The position numbers and the translations under genes are program-made. Below the pieces are notes generated by a model that saw only the letters and a program-made list of their open reading frames with translations, was not told where the DNA came from and did no database searches. Positions 1-5,037 of a stretch of DNA of 8,812 nt are shown here, in pieces; the first letter of the stretch is position 1, and the number at the start of each line of letters is the position of its first letter. The DNA is from a bacterium (lineage in GTDB: Bacteria; Patescibacteriota; Microgenomatia; UBA1400; PJMF01). The stretch covers positions 1-8,812 of the forward strand of contig OMIS01000066.1 in the NCBI GenBank assembly GCA_900299155.1, given 5' to 3'.

Positions 1-45
1 CATAGCAGATTCTTAATGTCACTTATCAACTACTGGTCACACTAT

Positions 46-411
46 TTAGAATTTAAATATTTCTGCTGCATAATCACTTGTTGTAAGTGATTTTACGCAC
101 TTCTCATATTTATCTGTGCCAGGATATGAAATATTGAACTCAAAACATTTATTAAAACTTGCGGTTTTGGGCATTTCTTGAAAAAGAGCTACATAGCCCA
201 AATACAAACTAACACAAGAGAGAGCTAGTAATAACTTCGACTCACGAGAGAGATACAAGACTACACCAATGAGCACAGGAACAATAGTAACGATATAAAA
301 AGGCTTTGCAGCTACAGCCAATAAAAAGATTGCTATCCACTGTAGAACTAAAAGAACAAAAGTATAATAAGAGTGTTTTGTAAGTTTTTTTGAAAAGATG
401 AATTCTTTCAT
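46..411 (-). CDS. small three-helix membrane protein, unknown function
   Basis: I do not recognise this 121-residue protein. A short basic N-terminus (MKEFIFSKKLTKHS) precedes three hydrophobic segments at about residues 15-35, 38-54 and 59-77. A polar C-terminal tail of about 44 residues carries two cysteines (Cys89 and Cys105) that could pair if the tail is outside the cell. By the positive-inside rule, with the basic N-terminus inside, three helices put the tail outside, which agrees. No catalytic motif is visible. The ATG at 411 is the only good start. There is no Shine-Dalgarno site, but a consensus extended -10 box ends 8 bases upstream, so the mRNA may be leaderless. The gene is separated from the secreted-protein gene by a hairpin at 439-462. 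It is a plausible real gene because hydrophobic periodicity and promoter agree, but its function is unknown. Confidence 0.6.
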   Translation of the reverse strand: MKEFIFSKKLTKHSYYTFVLLVLQWIAIFLLAVAAKPFYIVTIVPVLIGVVLYLSRESKLLLALSCVSLYLGYVALFQEMPKTASFNKCFEFNISYPGTDKYEKCVKSLTTSDYAAEIFKF

Positions 412-419
412 ATATTCAG

Positions 420-428
420 ATTATATCA
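420..428 (-). promoter_or_regulatory. extended -10 promoter element (TGATATAAT)
   Basis: Read on the minus strand, the nine bases are TGATATAAT, a perfect extended -10 (TGn plus TATAAT). No convincing -35 lies 17-18 bases upstream, as is usual for extended -10 promoters. The element ends 8 bases before the ATG at 411, so transcription would begin at or within a few bases of the start codon. This suggests a leaderless or near-leaderless mRNA. Confidence 0.5.
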
Positions 429-438
429 ATATATAAAT

Positions 439-462
439 GGGCTACCTTTTGAGGGGTAGCCC
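439..462 (-). terminator. probable intrinsic terminator after the secreted-protein gene
   Basis: GGGCTACC at 439-446 and GGTAGCCC at 455-462 form a perfect 8-bp, GC-rich stem with an 8-base loop. On the minus strand the stem is followed by ATTTATATATT, a U-rich but interrupted tail. It begins about 35 bases after the stop codon at 497 and would end that transcript before the next gene. On the plus strand no T-run follows, so it is directional. Confidence 0.6.
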
Positions 463-496
463 AGTCTAAAGTACTTTTAACTTTACTACTTAACGA

Positions 497-865
497 TTAG
501 CGCCATCCGCACAACTTGTAATGGGATGGGTCGAATGGTGGATTGTAGTCAGTTCTGTTGATTCCAGCTTTGGCAATGCCATTGCTGTCAGGGAATGCCC
601 ACAGAGTGGCGGGCAATGTCCAGGAAAGCCAATCGTGACGAACAATCCAATTCTGAGCACTGAAATTGACCTTGAATTGCACATAGTTATGTGCAGTGCC
701 CGAATCGTGGTAACTGCTGCCATTTACACACCATTCCGCAGCTTGAGCAGTTGTTGGAACCAGCGACAGTCCCAACACAATCATACACACGAACAACCCC
801 AACACTACCGCTTTCCCCGCTTTACTGCGGGTCAAGCTCACGATCCCCATAGATGCAGCGCGCAT
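497..865 (-). CDS. short secreted Trp-rich protein, unknown function
   Basis: This 122-residue protein has a clear Sec signal peptide. A basic n-region (RSKAGK, about residues 13-18) is followed by a hydrophobic core at about 20-36 and a TTAQAA cleavage region, giving a mature protein of about 79 residues. The mature part has six tryptophans (45, 73, 79, 82, 89, 121), many polar and aromatic residues and just two cysteines (46 and 119) near its ends, which could form a closing disulfide. I do not recognise the family. The ATG at 865 is supported by a strong AGGAAGG Shine-Dalgarno at 874-880, spaced 8 bases. By hand count, 541-720 is about 45-52% GC, whereas sampled neighbouring genes are about 35%. 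Together with the strong ribosome site this suggests a different origin. It could be a small surface-binding protein, a secreted effector or a bacteriocin-like molecule, but nothing in the sequence decides between these. Confidence 0.65.
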   Translation of the reverse strand: MRAASMGIVSLTRSKAGKAVVLGLFVCMIVLGLSLVPTTAQAAEWCVNGSSYHDSGTAHNYVQFKVNFSAQNWIVRHDWLSWTLPATLWAFPDSNGIAKAGINRTDYNPPFDPSHYKLCGWR

Positions 866-878
866 TGTTTTGTCCTTC

Positions 879-890
879 CTCTGCGCAGAG
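879..890. repeat. 12-bp perfect palindrome touching the ribosome site
   Basis: CTCTGCGCAGAG is self-complementary. On the minus strand its last two bases are the first two of the AGGAAGG Shine-Dalgarno of the secreted-protein gene. It could be a short hairpin affecting ribosome access or a protein-binding site. It could also be chance. Confidence 0.3.
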
Positions 891-917
891 AAATTTGAAC
901 GAAAAACGTCAGCGGTG

Positions 918-1050
918 CTACCTACTTTCTAGAGTTGTCCCTGTCAAGCAGATAGCTTTCCAATCATCAACAATTTCAACTCGACCTGAATACGTAAGTC
1001 CCAGATTTGAATGCTGCTGATCAAAAAGCTATCTGCTTTTCTGTAGTTAG
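918..1050 (-). other. nested long-range hairpin in the gene-free region 866-1196
   Basis: The 331-bp stretch upstream of the secreted-protein gene holds no convincing gene but shows nested complementarity. The core is a perfect 14-bp inverted repeat: AAGCAGATAGCTTT at 946-959 and its complement at 1025-1038. Inside it, 966-972 pairs with 1015-1021 (7 bp, one G-U when read as minus-strand RNA), then 975-979 pairs with 1007-1011 (5 bp). Outside it, 918-925 pairs with 1043-1050 (7 of 8). The G-U pair is allowed only in the minus-strand transcript, which favours that strand. It may be a structured 5' leader of the secreted-protein gene or an independent small RNA. A competing reading is a DNA operator, because TTGACA (942-947 on the minus strand) is a perfect -35 box just beyond the repeat. 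Its -10 partner (TAGGTA) is poor. Confidence 0.4.
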
Positions 1051-1070
1051 TAGTAAGTTAAAGAGCGTTT

Positions 1071-1127
1071 ACTTATGCTTGGCCGCTCTCATTTTGGCTA
1101 GTCAAAATGCTGCAGTTGTGCATAAGT
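1071..1127. repeat. clustered short inverted repeats between genes
   Basis: ACTTATGC at 1071-1078 is complementary to GCATAAGT at 1120-1127. Within that span, CATTTTG (1090-1096) and CAAAATG (1103-1109) form a 7-bp hairpin with a 6-base loop. AGAGCG (1062-1067) can also pair with CGCTCT (1084-1089). There is no U-run after any of them on the minus strand, so I do not call a terminator. They may belong to the same folded region as the larger hairpin next to them. Confidence 0.3.
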
Positions 1128-1161
1128 ATTGTGAATTATTGCGGATATGATACGGGATCTC

Positions 1162-1182
1162 AATGAAGCAATTTGCTTCATT
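1162..1182 (-). other. hairpin just after the stop codon of the zincin-like gene
   Basis: AATGAAGCAA and TTGCTTCATT flank a single T, giving a stem of about 9 bp with a 3-base loop. It starts 15 bases after the stop codon ending at 1197. A third copy of the arm (AATGAAG at 1189-1195) could pair with the same middle strand, so two mutually exclusive hairpins are possible. There is no U-tract on the minus strand, so it may protect the mRNA 3' end rather than terminate transcription. Confidence 0.35.
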
Positions 1183-1196
1183 TCTAAAAATGAAGT

Positions 1197-1808
1197 TTAC
1201 TCTTTAGCATCTGCCCCATAATACTGCATGTATTCTTTACAGGCCAAAGTTACTTGCAGCACAGTTTCTTTAACAAATTGTTTTGCAGCAACTTCATGTG
1301 GCTGTTGAGCATAATCGGGGTGACCCGCGGGTAATACGTCTTTTCCTATATTTGATCGGAAGACATAATGATGTGTTTCTTCTAAGACTGCAGCCACAAA
1401 TTCAAGTAAATTTGTATATGGATTTTTGTTATCAGTGATTGTGGTAAGCATCATCTGCTTGCCATCTTCCGTTTTGATTATAGATTTTTGCTCTTGCTTC
1501 ATGATCTCTTTACCTATGTATAAAAATATTGCAGGATCTTCTGTAAAACCCTTAGCACCGTTCGGCCAAAAGCTGCCAACCCTTTTTTCTCCATTTATAT
1601 TGCCACTTTTCAAAAACAAAATATAAGGCAGATCTGCCTTCCTATATCCAAGAAGCATGAAGGCATGATTTATCACAGTATATGCCAATTCTGCACGCTT
1701 TAACTGATTTTCACTAAGCTGTTCTTTATAAGATTCTGCTACTCTAGTAAAGTCCACTTGCGTAATAGGCTGAGTTTGCTCGGGGCTAGGTATTTGTTCC
1801 AAGGACAT
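1197..1808 (-). CDS. uncharacterised protein with degenerate zincin-like motif
   Basis: This 203-residue, soluble-looking protein has no signal peptide or membrane helix. The C-terminal half has LEETHHYVF (about residues 142-150) followed some 20 residues later by PHEVAAKQF (170-178). This spacing resembles metallopeptidases of the HExxH...E type (as in ImmA/IrrE), in which a helix carries HExxH and a later helix carries the third ligand in ExxAxxF. Here the first His of HExxH is replaced: aligning on His146 gives LEETH, and on His147 gives EETHH. If it is a zincin it must use different metal ligands or be inactive. The N-terminal 20 residues are Pro/Gln-rich and probably disordered. The ATG at 1808 has only a weak purine stretch upstream. 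The gene stands alone, more than 70 bases from its neighbours. The peptidase assignment is tentative. Confidence 0.6.
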   Translation of the reverse strand: MSLEQIPSPEQTQPITQVDFTRVAESYKEQLSENQLKRAELAYTVINHAFMLLGYRKADLPYILFLKSGNINGEKRVGSFWPNGAKGFTEDPAIFLYIGKEIMKQEQKSIIKTEDGKQMMLTTITDNKNPYTNLLEFVAAVLEETHHYVFRSNIGKDVLPAGHPDYAQQPHEVAAKQFVKETVLQVTLACKEYMQYYGADAKE

Positions 1809-1829
1809 ATAATTATTTTCTTATCATTA

Positions 1830-1865
1830 AGCTATATTTCACAAAAAGCATAAACCAATATAGCT
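1830..1865. repeat. 9-bp inverted repeat upstream of the zincin-like gene
   Basis: AGCTATATT at 1830-1838 and AATATAGCT at 1857-1865 are exact complements separated by 18 bases. They lie in the short gap before the start codon at 1808, with a TATAGC sequence on the minus strand in the proximal arm that could serve as a weak -10. It may be an operator or a hairpin. The A/T-rich composition makes chance quite possible. Confidence 0.25.
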
Positions 1866-1870
1866 AAATT

Positions 1871-1886
1871 GTCTAATATATTAGAC
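1871..1886 (-). terminator. palindrome overlapping the phosphoesterase stop codon
   Basis: GTCTAATATATTAGAC is a perfect 16-bp palindrome that includes the TAA stop (1881-1883). As minus-strand RNA it makes a 6-bp stem with a TATA loop followed by AATTT, so it could be a weak terminator or an mRNA 3' end. The A/T-rich stem is weak. Confidence 0.3.
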
Positions 1887-2369
1887 TTTCACCCGCTCCC
1901 CACTCTTCTGCTCTGTATCCCAAATCGCAAACCCAGCTTGGCCAGTCCGATATCCTTGAATTTCACCAGGATTTAACAAGACGCACTCCCCTACTTTTGT
2001 CTCTGCATATACATGCGTATGACCAAAAATGCAGAGATCAAACTCGCCAGCTGTGGCGGCCAGCTCCACAATCCGCGGATAATGATTCATAAAAATGCGC
2101 GCCCCACCCAGCTCACCTTCAAAAACATCTCCACACAGCTCCACCGCACTACCTTGGCATGCAGCTACAATACCGAGCTTTTCCCCTTCATTATTTCCCC
2201 AGACCACTTTGACTGGTCCTGCAAATTTCTTGAGCACCTCTATCCCCGGTGGTGCAATTAAGTCACCTGCAAACAGCACTGCTCCGCAACCGCGCTCCTG
2301 CGCGATAGTAATGGCTTTTTCTAAGTTTGCCCAGTTGTCATGGGCGTCAGACATGATGGCTAGTTTCAT
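1881..2369 (-). CDS. YfcE/MJ0936-type metallophosphoesterase
   Basis: This is a calcineurin-like phosphoesterase of the small YfcE/MJ0936 class, 162 residues from the chosen start. The metal-binding motifs appear in order: SDAHDN at 7-12 (D-x-H), AGDL at 34-37, GNNE at 58-61, NHYP at 95-98 and GHTH at 116-119. The family hydrolyses phosphodiesters with Mn2+ or similar metals at a two-metal site in the cytoplasm; the true substrate is usually unknown. The GNNE block replaces the commoner GNHD/GNCD and NHYP the usual GHG. The frame is open upstream to a TTG at 2426, but the family begins with a beta strand like MKLAIMSD, so I take the ATG at 2369. No Shine-Dalgarno precedes it; a TATACT -10 box lies 6 bases upstream. 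It is divergent from the FkbM methyltransferase with about 100 bp between. Confidence 0.88.
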   Translation of the reverse strand: MKLAIMSDAHDNWANLEKAITIAQERGCGAVLFAGDLIAPPGIEVLKKFAGPVKVVWGNNEGEKLGIVAACQGSAVELCGDVFEGELGGARIFMNHYPRIVELAATAGEFDLCIFGHTHVYAETKVGECVLLNPGEIQGYRTGQAGFAIWDTEQKSGERVKV

Positions 2370-2375
2370 ACCATT

Positions 2376-2381
2376 AGTATA
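2376..2381 (-). promoter_or_regulatory. -10 box (TATACT) for a near-leaderless phosphoesterase mRNA
   Basis: TATACT on the minus strand matches the -10 consensus at five of six positions and ends 6 bases before the ATG at 2369. TTCATC 17 bases upstream is only a weak -35. If it is used, transcription would start at or very near the A of the ATG, which fits the lack of a ribosome-binding site. Confidence 0.4.
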
Positions 2382-2455
2382 TACACACGTCAAAGAAAGA
2401 TGAAGCTGAGCCAACTTATTGCCCAACCATTTATATTGTCTTTTATCTGAGGAAG

Positions 2456-2494
2456 ATGTTTAATATGGCATATGCTTTTGAACATACCTGGTAA
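2456..2494 (+). other. possible 9-12 codon leader ORF ahead of the methyltransferase
   Basis: A good Shine-Dalgarno, GAGGAAG at 2449-2455, is ideally spaced (9 bases) for ATG 2465, not for the methyltransferase ATG at 2472, which is 16 bases away and in another frame. ATG 2465 (or 2456, same frame) opens a short ORF, MAYAFEHTW or MFNMAYAFEHTW, ending at TAA 2492-2494 inside the methyltransferase gene. It may be a translated leader that couples to the downstream start, or the ribosome site may simply work at long spacing. Confidence 0.3.
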
Positions 2495-3248
2495 AATCAC
2501 ATATATCACAAATATTATCTCTACATATCGCTACTGGTGGCAAATCTTAATAAGCCGTATCAGCAAAAAACCGCTAACCCGAGTTACATTACATAATGGT
2601 TTGACAATTGAAGGTCGAAGTCAAAGTGTCATTACAGATTTAATTTATGAGATCTTTATCGAAGAAACATATAATCCAGCTTTATTTAAAATAAAACCAG
2701 GTAATACGGTCATGGATATTGGTGCAAATGTTGGGGTTTATAGCATGTATGCTGCACATGCCGGTGCTGGTCAAATATATGCTATAGAACCTTCTGAGAT
2801 TAACACTCACTACATAACAGAAAATTTTTCACATAATAGACTTAGCGCCCCGGTAATACTTCAAGAAGCAGTTTCTGATCATGAGGGTACTGCCAAATTA
2901 TATGCAGGTCCACTTGATTCACATAACTTGCTCTTTAATCATAATCATGTGGAGAAATTTGAAAAATATACTCAAGTAAAAACCACCACACTTGAAAAAA
3001 TTTTTGACCAGTATCAGATCGAGCGTGTAGATTTTCTCAAACTAGATTGTGAAGGAAGTGAAGGTGCTATTTTCGCGACAACCCCACCAGCAGTTTGGGA
3101 AAAAGTTAAAAAAATTGCATTAGAATATCACAACCCTATGTCAATTCTCAATGATCGTCAGCTACTACATATACTGCGTAGTTTGGGTTTTAAAACCAAG
3201 CAGGTTCGTAGCGATAATTGGTATGGCTATATCTACGCCTGGAAATGA
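2472..3248 (+). CDS. FkbM-family SAM-dependent methyltransferase
   Basis: This 258-residue protein has the Rossmann-fold methyltransferase core typical of the FkbM (Methyltransf_21) family. Motif I is VMDIGANVGVY at 80-90 and forms the SAM-binding glycine loop. The acidic residue for the ribose is Glu106 in IYAIEPS. The family signature VDFLKLDCEGSEGAIF spans about 186-201, followed by IALEYHN at 215-221. FkbM proteins generally O-methylate sugars, lipids or polyketides. The substrate here cannot be read from the sequence, though a cell-surface glycan is plausible in a genome that also has GT2 enzymes. The first 35 residues are moderately hydrophobic and aromatic and may contact the membrane. 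The ATG at 2472 is the only in-frame ATG after the upstream stop at 2448. The gene converges on the surface-protein gene with 33 bp between stop codons. Confidence 0.88.
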   Translation: MLLNIPGKITYITNIISTYRYWWQILISRISKKPLTRVTLHNGLTIEGRSQSVITDLIYEIFIEETYNPALFKIKPGNTVMDIGANVGVYSMYAAHAGAGQIYAIEPSEINTHYITENFSHNRLSAPVILQEAVSDHEGTAKLYAGPLDSHNLLFNHNHVEKFEKYTQVKTTTLEKIFDQYQIERVDFLKLDCEGSEGAIFATTPPAVWEKVKKIALEYHNPMSILNDRQLLHILRSLGFKTKQVRSDNWYGYIYAWK

Positions 3249-3281
3249 GGTTTTCTCGTTCATACCGTAGTACTAATTATT

Positions 3282-4541
3282 CTACTCAAGTTCTACTGAA
3301 AATCCTGCAGGCAGCTTGAACTCTGCAAACTGCTTCTCTCTAGGACGTGAGTCATAGTTGTCATCTTGCGGGGTGCTTACTTTAGGCTCCTTATCTGCTG
3401 TTTGCGCAAGTGTGCCAGAAACAGGATCTACCGCATAATCTGTACCCGGACTGTGCAAAATAATTTTGTTTATTTCAGCACGATACTCAATAATACCGAC
3501 ATTTGCAGGCATCTTATCTTTTGATACTAAATCCATTCGAGTATCAGGAGTATCTAAACTTCGCACCCCTACAGAGGTATACGTTATATTTCCGAAATCA
3601 GCATCATTATTGCTAGTGCTGTCACTCCATATGTGATCTGCAACAATGACTCGCTTAGCTTTCGGATCAACTGCAATTACTTCCTCGCCCTCAGCACATC
3701 CATAACTTGAGCGTGCAATGAACTTTGTAGTGTGTGTTTGCAGATCTACCAAATTGAATTTACTTGTGCCTCCACACCCATCTCCAAACCCACTAATCAG
3801 CCACCAGTATCCACCCCATTGAGTCAGCATAGATCCACCAGCAGGGTCCAAAAGTTTAGGTTGTGACTGCTTCGTAAGTGGCAGATTTACCCAATAGGTA
3901 GCACTCGGAGTCATGTACCCATTCAAGGAAAAATATAAGGTGTTATCTATTACTCTAATTTGACTGAGATCACTCGGGCGACTGCCTTTGCTTTGTTGGT
4001 TTTCAAAATCAGCCAAATGGTCCTCTAATGAGTACACAGTAATTTTTTCATTTGTTTTAGTGTTATGCGCATGAATTTCAATCTGAGATTCACCTTGATC
4101 ATCTCTGACATCAGTCCCCCAGAATAACCATTCTTGCCAACTCACGAGTGGAAAAAATGAATCATGCTCAGGGAATCTTGCTAGGACTTGTTTTTGACCG
4201 CCCACGCTTTCTGACAACACCCAGTCCTTGCCTTCTGTAGTGTCTATCACCTGCGTAGAATCAGTAGGCTCACTCGTTGCGGGAGTTGGTGTGGCTGAGA
4301 TGGCATCAGAGACGGGAGACGTAGTAGGCTGCAGTACAGGTGCTTTTGTAAAGTACTGCGGCCAGACGGTTTTTACGCCCGCCAGCAGTAGCACTAAAAC
4401 TACGAGCATAACAAAAGATGCTCCTAGCTTTTTAGAAGATCCAACTGGCAGTTGATTCTGCGCTACGTCAGAACTTGAAGAACTGAGTTCTTGGTTCTCA
4501 TTTTGCATTGTATCTAACGGGGACTGTACGGATTCTGACAT
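3282..4541 (-). CDS. membrane-anchored surface protein with Ser/Thr/Pro stalk and beta-rich ectodomain
   Basis: This protein has 419 residues. A Ser/Gln-rich cytoplasmic N-terminus (1-38) leads to one membrane helix at about 41-60, then a Thr/Pro/Ser stalk (about 70-100) and a large exported domain to the end. The exported part shows repeated short beta-strand blocks such as DWVLSESV, WLFWGTD, TLYFSLNGY, YWWLISGF and RVIVADHIW. Turns and aspartates between the blocks give the look of a beta-propeller with weakly conserved blades. Cys256 and Cys282 could form a disulfide. No catalytic motif is visible; binding or envelope-structure roles are guesses. The tripartite layout recurs among poorly characterised Patescibacteria proteins. 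The ATG at 4541 has no Shine-Dalgarno. The convergent 3' end at 3249-3281 holds no strong terminator. Confidence 0.75.
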   Translation of the reverse strand: MSESVQSPLDTMQNENQELSSSSSDVAQNQLPVGSSKKLGASFVMLVVLVLLLAGVKTVWPQYFTKAPVLQPTTSPVSDAISATPTPATSEPTDSTQVIDTTEGKDWVLSESVGGQKQVLARFPEHDSFFPLVSWQEWLFWGTDVRDDQGESQIEIHAHNTKTNEKITVYSLEDHLADFENQQSKGSRPSDLSQIRVIDNTLYFSLNGYMTPSATYWVNLPLTKQSQPKLLDPAGGSMLTQWGGYWWLISGFGDGCGGTSKFNLVDLQTHTTKFIARSSYGCAEGEEVIAVDPKAKRVIVADHIWSDSTSNNDADFGNITYTSVGVRSLDTPDTRMDLVSKDKMPANVGIIEYRAEINKIILHSPGTDYAVDPVSGTLAQTADKEPKVSTPQDDNYDSRPREKQFAEFKLPAGFSVELE

Positions 4542-4572
4542 ATGTTGCTGAAAGCACTGTGCTATTAACTAA

Positions 4573-4586
4573 ATTGTATACACAAT
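4573..4586. promoter_or_regulatory. palindrome over a possible -10 box upstream of the surface-protein gene
   Basis: ATTGT (4573-4577) and ACAAT (4582-4586) are inverted around ATAC. On the minus strand the centre contains TATACA, a possible -10 box 33 bases before the ATG at 4541. An operator covering the promoter is possible. The -35 region is not convincing. Confidence 0.3.
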
Positions 4587-4616
4587 ACACCAGAAATGTG
4601 GAGCAGGAATTATTCA

Positions 4617-4631
4617 TGTACAGACAGTACA
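4617..4631. promoter_or_regulatory. TGTAC-N5-GTACA inverted repeat
   Basis: TGTAC at 4617-4621 and GTACA at 4627-4631 flank AGACA. It lies 76-90 bases upstream of the surface-protein ATG and directly after the stop codon of the 127-residue gene. The same half-sites occur one base apart in the crtB/ubiA divergent region. No U-run follows on the minus strand, so a binding site is a better guess than a terminator. Confidence 0.3.
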
Positions 4632-4632
4632 C

Positions 4633-5016
4633 TTACAGCATCTTTTCTAATGTGGCAACTAGTGCTGCAAGTCGTAGTGGTAATTGGATGTACACTGGTT
4701 CTTCTTGTAGCAAATACTCAACAGTTAGACTTTTTACTACTTCTGTAGGTCTCAAAATGCTTTGTATTTGTCCAAGATCGATTAATAAACTGATTCTTCC
4801 TGTATTCAATAGTAAAGTTTTCAAATCCTTTAAAATTTGTAAAAATTCCTCAATTTGCTCGGCACTCATTGCCAATGTATCATGAGCATCTTCTGTCGGA
4901 GCATTCTCACTGTATGCTGATACTTTAACTGCAATAATTCCTTGGATATAGTGTTGGAAAACAACAAGGTGATCATAACTTGATTGTAGTGATGGAACTT
5001 CAGAATTTTTTGGCAT
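4633..5016 (-). CDS. unrecognised 127-residue protein at the end of the crt series
   Basis: I do not recognise this protein. It has no signal peptide or membrane helix. The first half has beta-like segments (HLVVFQHY, GIIAVKVSAY); the second is helical (about 50-72, MSAEQIEEFLQILKDLKTLLL), followed by LLIDLGQIQSIL, a strand-like EPVYIQLPL and a C-terminal helix ending LVATLEKML. A small alpha/beta cytoplasmic fold is likely. It starts 21 bases after the stop of the polyprenyl synthase on the same strand, so it is probably cotranscribed with crtB and crtE. No Shine-Dalgarno precedes the ATG at 5016, so translation may depend on coupling or on an unusual start. A role linked to isoprenoids or carotenoids is suggested by position only. 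Confidence 0.6.
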   Translation of the reverse strand: MPKNSEVPSLQSSYDHLVVFQHYIQGIIAVKVSAYSENAPTEDAHDTLAMSAEQIEEFLQILKDLKTLLLNTGRISLLIDLGQIQSILRPTEVVKSLTVEYLLQEEPVYIQLPLRLAALVATLEKML

Positions 5017-5037
5017 ACTATGAAAACAATGATTATC

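Noticed and set aside
521..898. 125-codon plus-strand open frame over the secreted-protein gene
   Set aside because: The minus-strand frame has a signal peptide and Shine-Dalgarno; the plus-strand product has neither.
946..1038. A tRNA or tRNA-like gene
   Set aside because: The outer stem is 14 bp and no T-loop GGTTCGANNC or anticodon arm pattern is present.
1162..1195. Intrinsic terminator after the zincin-like gene
   Set aside because: A stable stem exists but the minus strand continues GAGATCCCG with no U-tract.
1625..1640. 16-bp perfect palindrome AAGGCAGATCTGCCTT
   Set aside because: It lies inside the coding region of the zincin-like gene and encodes an ordinary stretch; no regulatory context.
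2370..2426. N-terminal extension of the phosphoesterase from TTG 2426
   Set aside because: The family starts at the first beta strand, encoded from ATG 2369, and a -10 box lies in the extension.
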